A stretch of DNA of 64,000 nt from JAEUKH01 sp964447205 (GCA_964447205.1 CAYUSB010000006.1:1-64000), one strand, 5' to 3'. Counted from the first letter of the stretch, positions 1 to 9,169 are shown. The notes: a model not told the origin generated them from the letters alone. Numbers and translations are program-made.

Positions 1-337
1 CCGAAGGGCAGCGACCGACTCGACTTGCAACCAGGTTTTCAAAGATCGGGCGAGCTCACAGGGCTCGCGATGCCCGCGCGGGGGCATCTCTGTCTGACTT
101 CCGACGTGGCGTCCAGCTTCGGTGTTGCCGCCGTGGTGGTCGTCTCTGTCGTCGGGGAGGGGGTGTCTATCTCCCTCCTCAGGGCCCGTCAAACTTTTTT
201 TCAACCGGGCCGATCGTTTTCCCTTCGGGTGCCGCGGCGCCCTCTTCAGGGCCGCGTCGTCGTCGGGAGGCGGTGTGTATGCCCTTCCCGGTCGGGCTGT
301 CAACAAGGTCGCGCAGAAATTCTTCCGGGCCCTGTTT
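1..337. other. Left-edge non-coding stretch
   Basis: I see no supportable gene here. The plus-strand open frame near the edge has Arg/Ser/Val-rich composition typical of an antisense or random frame in GC-rich DNA. The sequence has a short GGCCCG...CGGGCC hairpin around 183-212 with a T-run in its loop. It could be the downstream end of the minus-strand gene at 338-1162 or leader sequence of something to the left. Confidence 0.4.
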
Positions 338-1162
338 TCAGCCCACCGCGAGGGGCAGGCGCAGGGTGTTGAGCTCGCGGACAAACTTGTCGAGCATCAG
401 CCGGTGCAGGTTGAACAGGCCGTAGCAGGTCGACAGGGAGGGCAACCGCGGGTCGACCACCCCGTCCTTGCCGAAGCTCTCGACGGCCTGGGTGAGGAGG
501 GCCCCGGTGGCCTCCACGCGCTGGTCGACGGAGGCCGGGCGCATCGAGCTGTTGATGCCCCAGAAGGCGCAGGCGTCCTGGAAGGACAGGGGCGACCCCC
601 GGAGGAACTTCCGCAGGGCCTCGGCCCGGGCGATCTGCTGCACGGCCGCGACCTCGTGCACGGTCATCGACGACATCTCCTCGGTCACCTGCGGGGCGGA
701 CTTGACCTCGGGGCGGGTCGACCGGGCGCTCGCGGGCCGAGCCTTCACCGGGGCGGACTTGGGCTCGCTCACCAGGCTCGGGCGGGCCGACCTCGGAGCG
801 GGGCGGGAGGCCTTCGGGGCCGCGGCTTCGAGGATGTCGCCCACCCCCCCGTCGACCCCCGTGGCCGTCTGCAACCCCGCGAGCTGACGGGCCACCAGGC
901 GGCCCTTCTTGGTCGCCCGGTAGGTGCGCTGGTCGGTGTGCTCCAGCCAGCCGAGGCCGCACAGCCCGTCGCTGCCCGAGAGCTTCGCCAGGACCCGGTT
1001 GGAGTCGGGGTACTTGCCGTCGAAGCCCCGCAGGGCGAACGACTCGGGATACAGCTCCCAGGCCTTGACGATCAGGCCTTCGGCGGAGAAGGACTCGGCG
1101 TCGCTGGAGAGCGCGACGGCGGCCATGAGGATCTTCTGTCGTACGGTGAGTTCGGAGCCCAT
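338..1162 (-). CDS. Winged-helix-like protein of unknown function
   Basis: A 274-aa protein I do not recognise as a named family. Residues 1-90 look like a compact helical/winged-helix unit: RQKILMAAVALS, then FSAEGLIVKAWELYP, a GKYPDSN turn, GLGWLEH and KKGRLVARQLA. This resembles the small winged-helix-like N-terminal domain seen in various bacterial proteins of unknown function. Residues 100-170 are a Lys/Ala/Ser/Pro-rich low-complexity linker. The C-terminal ~100 residues are helical (FLRGSPLSFQDACAFWGI... to the VRELNTLRLPLAVG end). No signal peptide or membrane segment is visible. ATG at 1162 is preceded by an AGGAAGGGA-type purine stretch on the minus strand. Its role is unknown; nucleic-acid binding is only an inference from the fold. 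Confidence 0.6.
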   Translation of the reverse strand: MGSELTVRQKILMAAVALSSDAESFSAEGLIVKAWELYPESFALRGFDGKYPDSNRVLAKLSGSDGLCGLGWLEHTDQRTYRATKKGRLVARQLAGLQTATGVDGGVGDILEAAAPKASRPAPRSARPSLVSEPKSAPVKARPASARSTRPEVKSAPQVTEEMSSMTVHEVAAVQQIARAEALRKFLRGSPLSFQDACAFWGINSSMRPASVDQRVEATGALLTQAVESFGKDGVVDPRLPSLSTCYGLFNLHRLMLDKFVRELNTLRLPLAVG

Positions 1163-1233
1163 CGGTGGTGTCCCTTCCTAGGAGCCCATGGTGGCGCGTC
1201 TGAAATCACCCGATCAACTTCGCGGCCATACTT

Positions 1234-2850
1234 TCACGTTACGGTCAACTCCCCCCGACGCCTCCAGTGCACGGTCGCGGGGGCCCTCTGCCCCACGGCC
1301 TCGACCCCCGCGTGCCCGTTGGCCGACAGCCTCCGCAGGAGCCTGAACACCGTCGCCACGTCGCCCTCAGCCCGGTGCGCGACCTCCTCCGTGGTGAGGC
1401 TCTTTCCCGCCGCGTGGTGCAGCACCGCGAGGCAGCGCCCCTGCAGCGCGATCACCGCCGCGGCCGCCCGCTTGCCGGCCTCGACCCCGGGCTGGTGGTA
1501 CGCGTTGACCCCCACGAGGGCCGCGTACACGCCTACGGCCCGCTCAAACAGGGCCACCAGGGCCCCGACGCTGCGCGCCGACACGTCGGGCAGGGTCAGG
1601 GTCAGGCTCGGCCGACCGCGCTCGGCGAGGGCCCTCCGCGTGCCTTCCAGGAAGCCAAAGAGGTAGTCGCCCGAGGTCACCCCGGGCTCGACCTCCAGGC
1701 TGTCGGGGGCCCCGTCCTCGCGGTCGCGCAGGACCTCGAGGAAGGTCGCGAAGAAGTCGTCGCGCCCGTCGCGGAGCTGCTGGATGTACGCGTGCTGGTC
1801 GGTGCTGCCCTTGTTGCCGTACACCGTCAGGCCCTGAAACACAGGGCGTCCCGCGAGGTCGTGGGTCTTGCCGAGGCTCTCCATCACGAGCTGCTGGAGG
1901 TACCGGGCCGCGAAGGCGAGGCGGTCTTTGTACGGGAGCACGACCATGGCCCGGTCGCCCCGGCCGCGGCCCGCGTGGTGCCACGCGAGGGCGAGGAGGG
2001 CCGCGGGGTTTTCGTCGAGGACGGAGTGCCGGGTGAGGGCGTCCATGGCCCGGGCCCCGTCGAGGAACTCCGCCATCGCGTGGCCCTCCAGGGCCCCCGG
2101 GAGCAGCCCCACGGCGCTGCAGAGGGACGTGCGCCCGCCGACCCAGTCCCACATCGGGAAGCGGGCCATCCACTGCCCCGCCTCGGCCTCGCGGTCGAGG
2201 GCGCTGCCCGCGCCCGTCACGGCCACGGCGTGCGGCCCGAAGTCGAGGCCCGCGTCGCGGTAGGCGGCCTCGACGAGGCGCAGGGCGTTGCGGGTCTCGG
2301 CCGTCCCGCCCGACTTGGAGATCACCACGGTGAGGGTCTGGCTCAGGGGGACCGTGGCCGTGGAGTGGCCCAGGGCCAGGGCGATCCCGTCCGGGTCGGT
2401 GTTGTCGAGGAACACCGCCGTCAGCGGGTTGCCCGCCCGCCCGAGGGCCGCCGAGACGAACATCGGCCCGAGGGCCGACCCCCCGATCCCCGCCACCAGG
2501 GCCCTGCGAAACACCTCACCCCCGGGGGCCCGAAGCTCCCCCTCCCGCACCCGGCGCCCAAACTCCAGGACCGCGTCGCGGGTGGCCGTGATGGCCTCGG
2601 CGAGGCTCGGGTCGGGGGCGAGGCTCGGGTCGCGGAGCCAGTAGTGCCCGACCTGACGCCCCTCGTCGGGGTTGGCCACGGCCCCAGACTCCAGGGCCTG
2701 CATGGCCTCCAGGGCCCCGGCCAGGGCGGGGGCGGCGGCCGTGCGCCAGTCGTCGTCAATGCCCATGCACGACACATCGAGGGAGACCCCGATGCCCTCG
2801 TCGTGCCACAGGCCGTCGCAGAAGCGTGCCCAGTCGGTCGGAGCGTTCAT
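1234..2850 (-). CDS. pgi: Glucose-6-phosphate isomerase with C-terminal helix-turn-helix-like extension
   Basis: Phosphoglucose isomerase interconverts glucose-6-phosphate and fructose-6-phosphate in the cytoplasm (glycolysis/gluconeogenesis). The 538-aa product shows the SIS-type core: GIGGSALGP at residues 121-129, VISKSGGTAETRNAL, the DWVGGRTSLCSAVGLLP region, MESLGK, a GNKGSTDQHAYIQQLRDG block carrying the conserved His, and the Lys-containing end (VNAYHQPGVEAGK). It resembles the PGI form in which the last ~75 residues are a winged-helix-like tail (KSLTTEEVAHRAEGDVATVF). That tail is not part of the classical enzyme. The gene stands alone on the minus strand, and the divergent lipoprotein gene starts about 50 bp away. 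The activity assignment is firm; the role of the tail is unknown. Confidence 0.95.
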   Translation of the reverse strand: MNAPTDWARFCDGLWHDEGIGVSLDVSCMGIDDDWRTAAAPALAGALEAMQALESGAVANPDEGRQVGHYWLRDPSLAPDPSLAEAITATRDAVLEFGRRVREGELRAPGGEVFRRALVAGIGGSALGPMFVSAALGRAGNPLTAVFLDNTDPDGIALALGHSTATVPLSQTLTVVISKSGGTAETRNALRLVEAAYRDAGLDFGPHAVAVTGAGSALDREAEAGQWMARFPMWDWVGGRTSLCSAVGLLPGALEGHAMAEFLDGARAMDALTRHSVLDENPAALLALAWHHAGRGRGDRAMVVLPYKDRLAFAARYLQQLVMESLGKTHDLAGRPVFQGLTVYGNKGSTDQHAYIQQLRDGRDDFFATFLEVLRDREDGAPDSLEVEPGVTSGDYLFGFLEGTRRALAERGRPSLTLTLPDVSARSVGALVALFERAVGVYAALVGVNAYHQPGVEAGKRAAAAVIALQGRCLAVLHHAAGKSLTTEEVAHRAEGDVATVFRLLRRLSANGHAGVEAVGQRAPATVHWRRRGELTVT

Positions 2851-2900
2851 CAGGGGGGCGAGAGTATCATTGTCGGGAATTGGCGCTATGGTCCCGCGTC

Positions 2901-5885
2901 ATGCTTCTCCGCGGGCCGCTGTGCTGGGCTTGGTTTGTTGTAGGGGTCGTGGGCTGTGGCGATCCGGCTACGGTCCCCTTCTCCGACGCCTCGGTCGACG
3001 CGGGCGGCCTCGACGCGGGTCCTCCGCCCGAGTGCACCGCCGCCGTGGAGTGCGACGACGGGGTGGCCTGCACCGTCGACGCCTGCCTGGTCGGCCGCTG
3101 CGCCCACACCCCCCAGCGCTCCCTGTGCCCCGAGGGCTCGGCCTGCGACCTCACCCGCGGGTGCCTCCCCCGCCGCCCCTGCGCCGACACCCCCGACTGC
3201 CTCAACGACCCGTGTACGACCCAGCAGCGCTGCGACCTCGAGGCCCGGTACTGCGTCTTCGAGGAGCTCCCGGTGGGCACCCCCTGCGGCCCCGCGGGGA
3301 CGGGCCGGGTGTGCCGCGGCGGGACCTGCGCGTGCCCCGACGGGCTCCCCATGGTCTGCGCCGAGCGCTGCGTCAACCCCCAGTCCGACGCCCTCCACTG
3401 CGGCTCCTGCGGGCGCGGGTGCGGGGCCGGGTCCTGGTGCCGCGGCGGTCAGTGCGTCTGCTCTGCCCCGCACGCCTGGTGCGCCGGGACCGGCTGCGTC
3501 GACCTCTCCGCCGACAACGCCCACTGCGGGGCCTGCGGGGTCCCCTGCGGGAGCGGGGCCCGCTGCGAGCAGGGCCGCTGCCTCAGCGCCTGCCCGATGG
3601 GCACCCACCGCTGCGGCGACCGCTGCGCGAGCGACCTCAGCGTCACCTCCTGCGGAGCCCGCTGCGAGCCCTGCCCCGCCCCCGCCGAGGGCGTGGCCCT
3701 GTGCCTCGGCGAGGGCCCCACGGCCCAATGCGGCCGCACCTGCTCGATGGGGTTTCACCTCTGCGGCGACCGCTGCCTGCCCAACGACAATCTCGCCTCC
3801 TGCGGCAGCCGCTGCGCCCCGTGCCCGGCTCCCCAACACGGGCGGGTGACCTGCAGCAACCAGCAGTGCGTGGTCTCCTGCGACGCGGGCTACCACCCCT
3901 GCGGCGAGCTCTGCCTGTCCAACAACGACGTGGGCTCCTGCGGGACCCGCTGCGACCCCTGCCCCGCCCCCGAGTACGCCCGGGCCTCGTGTACGGCGGG
4001 GGTGTGCGCCTTCACCTGCAACCCGGGCTTCCGCATGTGCAACGGGGTCTGCACCGACGGCAACGACGTGCGGGCCTGCGGGCCGAGCTGCCTCGCGTGC
4101 CCGAGGCCCAACAACGGCCTGCCCACCTGCACGGCCGGGGTCTGCGGGACCACCTGCGTCGCGGGCTACCACCTGTGCGGGTCGGACTGCCTCGCCGACG
4201 ACTCCCCCGAAGGCTGCGGGGGGCGATGCACCCCCTGCCCGACCCCTGAAAACGGGGCGCCCTTGTGTGTGGGGGGCGCGTGCAGCGTGACCTGCAACCC
4301 CGGCTTTGACCGCAGTCAGGGGCGGTGCGTGGCGCGTCCGCGGCTCGTGTGGCCGCCCTCGGGGAGCCTCCTCACGGGGCCCCGCCCTGCCCTGCGCTGG
4401 ACCTTCCCCGAGGACACCACGCCTACCTCCGACGATGTCCTGGAGCTCTGCGCCGATCGGGGCTGCCGTACGGTCCTGACGACCCTGCCCGCCGGGGCCC
4501 GGATGGGGGTCCCGGGGGCCGACCTGCCGCGGGGGATGGTGTTCTGGCGGCTTCGGATGGGCGAGCGTACGAGCGCGACCTGGAGCCTCTTCGTGATGGG
4601 CCGGGGGGCCGACCCGATGCGTCCGTCCCTGCCCTGGGGGATCGTCCCGGACATGGACGCAGACGGATACGCCGACCTCGCGGTGACCAGCCCCTTCGTG
4701 TCGACCCCCATCGGCCGCTGCGGGGTCTACCAGGGCGGGCCCGCGGGGGTCGGTCAGAGCCGCCGGTGGATCCTGGAGGCCTCGCGTACGATGGCCCAGT
4801 TTGGGGCGTCCTCGACGGTGGGTGATTTTAACGGCGACGGCCTGGCCGACCTGGCGGTGGGGGCTCCCCTCGACTTCGGCGACTTCGGGGCCGTGCATAT
4901 CTTCTACGGCCGGGCCAACGGGATCGGGCCCGTGTCCGAGCAGCTCCTGTCGGGCACGGACGGGCCCATGCCGCGGTTCGGGGCGTCCGTAGCCGGGGCC
5001 GGCGACCTCAACGGCGACGGGTACCACGACCTCGTGGTGGGGGCCCCCCGGGCCCTTGGGGCGGGGCGGGTGTACGTCTATCACGGCGGCCCCCAGGGGC
5101 TCAGGATGGAGCCCGCGGCGGTGCTCTCCGCCCCGGGGGTGGCCGACGCTTTCTTCGGGGGGTCGGTGGCCCACCTGGGCGACCTCGACGGCGACGGCGA
5201 CGGCGACCTCGCGGTGGGCGCGGAGAACGCGGGGACCTTTACCGGCCGCGTGATGCTCTTCCTCGGCGACCCGGCGGGCGTGGCCCGCACCCCCAGCGCC
5301 ACCCTGTCGTACACGGGAGGCGGGCAGTTTGGGGCCTCCGTGGCGGGCCTCGGGGACCTCGACGGCGACGGGTTTCCCGACCTCGCGGCGGGGGCTCCCT
5401 TCGCCCTCAACGGCGCGGGGGCCGTGGTGTTTTTTGCGGGGGGCGCTGGGGGCGTCGACCCGGGGGGCGGCCTTGTCCTGGCGGGCTCTGGGGCTGGGAC
5501 GCTCGGTTTTGGGGCGACGGTCGCGGGGGTGGGCGACCTCGACGGCGACGGCCTCGCCGACCTGGCCGTCGGAGCCCCGCGGAGCCAGGAGTTTACGGGC
5601 CGCGTCTTCGTCTTCCCCGGGACGATGTCGGGCCCCGGCATGGCCCGTCCTGCCCTGGAGTCGAGCGAGGGCCCTGGGGTGTACTTCGGCGGGGCCATCG
5701 CGGGTCCGCGCGACCTCGACGGCGACGGCTTCTTCGACCTCGCGGTCTCGGCCGACCGGGCCCGCAGCTTCGAGGGGATCGTCTACGTCTACCGCGGCGG
5801 GGCCACGGGCCTGTCGCCCCCGTCGGCCCTGAGCTCCCCCGAGCCCGGGATGACCCGCTTCGGCACCGCCCTCGCGTGCCGCTGA
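2901..5885 (+). CDS. Large Cys-rich / FG-GAP repeat lipoprotein
   Basis: A 994-aa secreted lipoprotein. The start at 2901 is chosen because it gives an immediate signal sequence ending in the lipobox VVGC (Cys19), followed by an Asp/Ala/Gly linker. Residues ~40-480 hold about ten Cys-rich modules of ~40 aa (patterns such as CGGRCTPCP, CGDRC, CNPGF), resembling the disulphide-rich stalks of myxobacterial surface proteins. Residues ~490-580 form a beta-rich linker (WPPSGSLLTGPRPALRW). Residues ~590-990 contain repeated FG-GAP/integrin-alpha beta-propeller blades, each with a calcium loop such as DLDGDGFPDLA plus FGASVAGLGDL. The likely role is outer-surface binding or adhesion, by analogy with FG-GAP proteins. 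Function is inferred from architecture only. It is followed 22 bp later by a phosphoesterase gene on the same strand. Confidence 0.9.
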   Translation: MLLRGPLCWAWFVVGVVGCGDPATVPFSDASVDAGGLDAGPPPECTAAVECDDGVACTVDACLVGRCAHTPQRSLCPEGSACDLTRGCLPRRPCADTPDCLNDPCTTQQRCDLEARYCVFEELPVGTPCGPAGTGRVCRGGTCACPDGLPMVCAERCVNPQSDALHCGSCGRGCGAGSWCRGGQCVCSAPHAWCAGTGCVDLSADNAHCGACGVPCGSGARCEQGRCLSACPMGTHRCGDRCASDLSVTSCGARCEPCPAPAEGVALCLGEGPTAQCGRTCSMGFHLCGDRCLPNDNLASCGSRCAPCPAPQHGRVTCSNQQCVVSCDAGYHPCGELCLSNNDVGSCGTRCDPCPAPEYARASCTAGVCAFTCNPGFRMCNGVCTDGNDVRACGPSCLACPRPNNGLPTCTAGVCGTTCVAGYHLCGSDCLADDSPEGCGGRCTPCPTPENGAPLCVGGACSVTCNPGFDRSQGRCVARPRLVWPPSGSLLTGPRPALRWTFPEDTTPTSDDVLELCADRGCRTVLTTLPAGARMGVPGADLPRGMVFWRLRMGERTSATWSLFVMGRGADPMRPSLPWGIVPDMDADGYADLAVTSPFVSTPIGRCGVYQGGPAGVGQSRRWILEASRTMAQFGASSTVGDFNGDGLADLAVGAPLDFGDFGAVHIFYGRANGIGPVSEQLLSGTDGPMPRFGASVAGAGDLNGDGYHDLVVGAPRALGAGRVYVYHGGPQGLRMEPAAVLSAPGVADAFFGGSVAHLGDLDGDGDGDLAVGAENAGTFTGRVMLFLGDPAGVARTPSATLSYTGGGQFGASVAGLGDLDGDGFPDLAAGAPFALNGAGAVVFFAGGAGGVDPGGGLVLAGSGAGTLGFGATVAGVGDLDGDGLADLAVGAPRSQEFTGRVFVFPGTMSGPGMARPALESSEGPGVYFGGAIAGPRDLDGDGFFDLAVSADRARSFEGIVYVYRGGATGLSPPSALSSPEPGMTRFGTALACR

Positions 5886-5907
5886 GGGACCGCGGTACCC
5901 TCGGGCG

Positions 5908-6705
5908 ATGCTCGCCTGGGTGACCGACATTCACGTCAACTTCCTCGACCGTCCCGCCCGCCGCGGGTACGCCCGAGACCTCGCGTCCACGGGGGCCACG
6001 GCCATCCTGGCCACGGGGGACCTCTCCGAGGGCGACACCCTCTCGACCCACCTCACCGACCTGGCGACCGACAGCGGGCTGCCCGTATGGTTCGTGCTGG
6101 GCAACCATGACTACTACCGCGGGGGGGTGGCGGAGGTTCGGGCTGCGGTGCGGGCCCTGTGCGCGGCCGACCTCCGGCTGCGCTGGTTGCACGGGGCCGG
6201 GGTGACGACCGTGGCCCCCGGGGTGGCCCTGGTGGGGGTCGACGGTTGGGGCGACGCCCGGCTCGGGGCCCCGGAGACCACCTCGGTGCTCCTCAACGAC
6301 TTTCGCCTCATCCGTGACATCGCCTTTCTCCCCACCGACGCCCGCAACGCGGCCCTGCGGGCCCTCGGCGACGAGAGCGCGGCGACCCTCGAGGCCGACC
6401 TCGCGGCGGCCCTCGCCACGCACGACCGGGTGCTGGTGGCCACCCATGTCCCGCCCTTCGCCGAGGCCTGCTGGCACGAGGGGGAGCGGTCGAACGACCA
6501 GTGGCTGCCCTTCTTCTCGTGCGCCGCGGTGGGCGAGGTCTTGCGCCGCTACGCCGAGGCCCACCCGACCCGTCGCATCGACGTGTACTGCGGGCACACC
6601 CACTCGCCGGGGCTCGCCCGCCTCCGTGACAACCTCGTGGTGCACACCGGCGGGGCCCAGTACGGAGCCCCCGGCATCGCAGGAATGATCAAGCTTCCGG
6701 ACTGA
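5908..6705 (+). CDS. Calcineurin-like metallophosphoesterase
   Basis: A 265-aa cytoplasmic protein with all the metal-binding motifs of the calcineurin-like phosphoesterase superfamily: TDIH (Asp7, His9), GDLSEGD (Asp38), GNHDYY (Asn66, His67), ATHVPPF and GHTHSPG. The dinuclear metal centre should therefore be intact. Substrate is not predictable from the sequence; relatives hydrolyse phosphomonoesters or phosphodiesters. There is no signal peptide. It lies 22 bp after the FG-GAP lipoprotein and may be co-transcribed with it. It ends convergently about 47 bp from the nitroreductase gene. Confidence 0.88.
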   Translation: MLAWVTDIHVNFLDRPARRGYARDLASTGATAILATGDLSEGDTLSTHLTDLATDSGLPVWFVLGNHDYYRGGVAEVRAAVRALCAADLRLRWLHGAGVTTVAPGVALVGVDGWGDARLGAPETTSVLLNDFRLIRDIAFLPTDARNAALRALGDESAATLEADLAAALATHDRVLVATHVPPFAEACWHEGERSNDQWLPFFSCAAVGEVLRRYAEAHPTRRIDVYCGHTHSPGLARLRDNLVVHTGGAQYGAPGIAGMIKLPD

Positions 6706-6752
6706 TCTCGGCCAGATCAGGACGCGGCGCCACGTCCCCCGGGCCCCTGCGC

Positions 6753-7418
6753 TCACACCTCGAAGAGCACCTCGGAGAGCGGCCTGCGCGCGATGTCGGG
6801 GACCTCGCAGCCCTCCGCGGGGAGCCCCACGGGGATGAGCAGAAAGGCCCGCTCGGCGCTCGGCCGCGCGAGGATCTCCGCGAGGAAGGCCATCGGGCTC
6901 GGGGTGTGGGTGAGCGTCGCGAAGCCCGCGTGGTGGAGCCCCGCGAGGAGCATCCCCACGGCGATGCCGACGCTCTCCTGGACGTAGTAGTTGCGCGCGT
7001 CGGAGGTGTCGCCGTGTCGCCGGGCGAAGACCGCGAGGAGGCAGGGCGCGTCTTCGAGGAAGGGTTTGTTCGCGTCGGTGCCGAAGGGGCGCAGGTCGTC
7101 GAGCCATCGCTGCGGGGCCCGCCCCCCGTAGAACTGCCGCTCCTCGGCCTCGGCGGCCTCGCGCACCCTGCGTTTGATCGCGGGGTCGGTGATCATCACA
7201 AACGACCACGGCTGCTTGTTGGCCCCCGAAGGCGCCGTGGCCGCGGCCGCGACGCAGCGCCGCACGGCGTCGAGGTCGATCGGATCGCGGGAGAAGTGTC
7301 GCACCGAGCGACGGGTCCGCATCACGTCGTAGAAGGCCTCGGCCCGGGCGCGCGACGCCTCGGGGGACAGGGCGGCGAACCCCAGCGGGATGGTCGGGAC
7401 GTCAGGGTCTTCGTTCAC
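6753..7418 (-). CDS. Nitroreductase family protein, iodotyrosine-dehalogenase-like
   Basis: FMN-dependent nitroreductase-fold protein of about 221 aa. The GTG at 7418 (VNEDPDVPTIPLGF) is chosen because everything upstream in the frame is Arg/Gly/Pro-rich non-protein-like sequence. Motifs: MRTRRSVRHFS (FMN phosphate-binding arginines), TAPSGANKQPWSFV, a lid-like EERQFYGGRAPQRWL segment, YYVQESVGIAVGMLL, THTPSPM, and a C-terminal VPDIARRPLSEVL. The set and order match the iodotyrosine deiodinase/halotyrosine dehalogenase branch rather than NfsA/NfsB. Whether the enzyme dehalogenates or simply reduces nitro or quinone compounds cannot be told. It is transcribed on the minus strand downstream of the M23 peptidase gene. 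Confidence 0.85.
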   Translation of the reverse strand: MNEDPDVPTIPLGFAALSPEASRARAEAFYDVMRTRRSVRHFSRDPIDLDAVRRCVAAAATAPSGANKQPWSFVMITDPAIKRRVREAAEAEERQFYGGRAPQRWLDDLRPFGTDANKPFLEDAPCLLAVFARRHGDTSDARNYYVQESVGIAVGMLLAGLHHAGFATLTHTPSPMAFLAEILARPSAERAFLLIPVGLPAEGCEVPDIARRPLSEVLFEV

Positions 7419-7495
7419 CCTCAGGAAGATATCGCGCGCGGCCCGCGCGGAGGAGCCTCGACGGGCCCGCGCGGCCCCGGCAGGGCGCGGGCGAC

Positions 7496-8443
7496 CTACC
7501 GGCAGTTGGGGGCCACCTGGCCGTCGGAGCCCGTGTAGACGTACGCGTCGGCGATGTACCCGACCCCGATACGATCCCACAGGGTGGAGCGGCCGTAGGT
7601 GCCCGACACCGCCGTACCGCGGGCCTGGCAGCTGATTCGTACGGTCGCCCCGTCGGGCACCGACCCCACCACGGCAAAGCCCGTCCCGGGGCCCGACCGG
7701 ACGTTGAGCGAGATCCCGCGGGTGTTGACCCGGGCGACCACGCCCCCGCTGGTGTTGCCCCCGCCGCCACCCCCGCTGGTGTTGCCACCCCCACCGCCGC
7801 AGTTTTGGCTCGTGTAGTTGCGCGTCCCGTAGAAGAGGGCCGTTATCCCGTGGAAGACCGGGCGGATGGTGACCCCGTTGCGGATGAGCTCATAGTGGAG
7901 GTGGGGGCCGCTCGATCCGCCGGTCGAGCCGACGGCCCCGATGTGTTGCCCCGCGCTCACCCGCTGCCCCACCCGAACCGACTGGGCGTTGAGGTGGGCG
8001 TAGCGGGTGCGGTACCCGCTGCCGTGGTCGATCTCGATCCAGCGGCCGTAGCTGCTGCTGCCGGTGTTGGCCACGCGGGAGACGGTGCCCGCGGCGGCGG
8101 CCACCACGGGGTCGTCGACGTCGTTGGAGCGGTTGAAATCCACGGCGTTGATGGGGCTGTGGTTGGTGCGGGTCTGCCCCGCCCAGACCTGCCCGCAGGG
8201 GAAGGGGAGCTCGAAGCGCGGGGCGCTGGTGATGGCCTCGACGACGGACGACAGCTCGGCGAACTCCTCGTCCGACGCGTCGAGGTGCTCCTCGGGGGGC
8301 GGGCCCTGGTCGGCCCACTCGTCCGAGCCCACGGTGGCCGTGGGGTCGAGGTCGTCGTGGACATCGGCGGAGCACCCGGAGGCCATCCACCCCACGATCA
8401 ACGAGGCTGTGAGGAAGGAGGGGAGGCGAGAGAGGCGGCGCAT
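7496..8443 (-). CDS. M23 family peptidase lipoprotein with SH3-like domain
   Basis: Predicted periplasmic or surface peptidoglycan endopeptidase, 315 aa. The ATG at 8443 gives a basic N-terminus, a hydrophobic stretch and the lipobox MASGC. Residues ~95-215 are a LytM/M23 domain: HSPINAVDF (first zinc ligands), GRWIEIDHGSGYRTRYAHL, and the PHLHYEL motif. A Gly/Asn/Thr/Ser-rich linker (GGGGGNTSGG repeated) joins it to a C-terminal bacterial SH3 domain of ~75 aa (LNVRSGPGTGFAVVGSVPDG, WDRIGVGYIADAYV). All M23 zinc ligands appear present, so it is likely active in cell-wall remodelling. The repetitive linker could vary in length between strains. Confidence 0.9.
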   Translation of the reverse strand: MRRLSRLPSFLTASLIVGWMASGCSADVHDDLDPTATVGSDEWADQGPPPEEHLDASDEEFAELSSVVEAITSAPRFELPFPCGQVWAGQTRTNHSPINAVDFNRSNDVDDPVVAAAAGTVSRVANTGSSSYGRWIEIDHGSGYRTRYAHLNAQSVRVGQRVSAGQHIGAVGSTGGSSGPHLHYELIRNGVTIRPVFHGITALFYGTRNYTSQNCGGGGGNTSGGGGGGNTSGGVVARVNTRGISLNVRSGPGTGFAVVGSVPDGATVRISCQARGTAVSGTYGRSTLWDRIGVGYIADAYVYTGSDGQVAPNCR

Positions 8444-8587
8444 GGCGCGCGACACTGCACCGCCCGGGCCAGGCGCAGAGGGCCGCACAATGGCTGAAAA
8501 CCCGGCGTTTTTGTGGCGACCGCGGACTCCGCCCCGCCCCGGCGGGCGAACAGTCTTGTGAGCACCTGCGGGGGCGTTGTGACCACC

Positions 8588-9169
8588 CTACAGGTGCAGA
8601 CCCATCCGCAGGGCCCCGGTGACGCCCCACGCCCCGTAGGCCGTGTCGTTGCCGAAGTAGGCCGCTCCGTCGACGTTGAGCTCCGGGCCGAGGGAGAAAT
8701 TGGGGGTGAGGTAGAAGTCAGCGGCGAAGGAGAGGCGCCCGCCGACCCCGTCGCGCTGCGGCAGCCCGTTGGCCCCGAAGAAGGCCCAGCCGCCAGCGAG
8801 CATGACGTTGAGGCCGACGACCCCGCGCCGGCCCCGGAGCCCTGCCTCCAGGTAGAGCTTGTTGTAGTGGCGGTCGTCTTCGTTGAAGAGCCGCGTCTGC
8901 TGGTAGAGCAGGCCGAGTCGGAACGACCCCAGCACCACGCCCGCGTGCGCCCCGTAGGCCATCCCCACGCCCGACGAGCGCGTCGTGTTGACCCCCTGGA
9001 AGTCGGATTGAAGCGCCGCCGATCGGATGCCGACGTACTCCGCCCCCAGGAACGGGGTGAGGTAGACGATCTCCGACTGGCGGTCAGTGGATTGGGCCGC
9101 GGCGGCCGAGCTCGCACCCAGGATCGAGAGGGCGAGGGCCGCTCCCATGAACCGTTGAACACTCTCCAT
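8588..9169 (-). CDS. Predicted outer-membrane beta-barrel protein
   Basis: A 193-aa protein with a clear Sec signal peptide (AALALSILGASSAAAAQ). The rest alternates hydrophobic and polar residues as in transmembrane beta-strands (GAEYVGIRSAALQSDF, YGAHAGVVLGSFRLGLLYQQ, GRLSFAADFYLTPNFSLGPE) and ends in ALRMGLHL. It fits a small 8-stranded OmpA-like or OmpW-like barrel, but I cannot name the family. It sits between the M23 peptidase and another exported protein on the same strand, which suggests an envelope cluster. Confidence 0.75.
   Translation of the reverse strand: MESVQRFMGAALALSILGASSAAAAQSTDRQSEIVYLTPFLGAEYVGIRSAALQSDFQGVNTTRSSGVGMAYGAHAGVVLGSFRLGLLYQQTRLFNEDDRHYNKLYLEAGLRGRRGVVGLNVMLAGGWAFFGANGLPQRDGVGGRLSFAADFYLTPNFSLGPELNVDGAAYFGNDTAYGAWGVTGALRMGLHL

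Noticed and set aside
25..372. Plus-strand open frame at the left edge
   Set aside because: Composition is not protein-like, it overlaps the 3' end of the minus-strand gene at 338, and no ribosome site or motif supports it.
1267..2943. Long plus-strand frame opposite pgi
   Set aside because: It is an antisense shadow of a strongly supported enzyme gene and is Gly/Arg/Pro/His-rich without any domain.
2886..5930. 1014-codon minus-strand frame opposite the FG-GAP lipoprotein
   Set aside because: High GC suppresses stop codons; the product is Arg/Gly/Ala-rich and repeats mirror the real gene.
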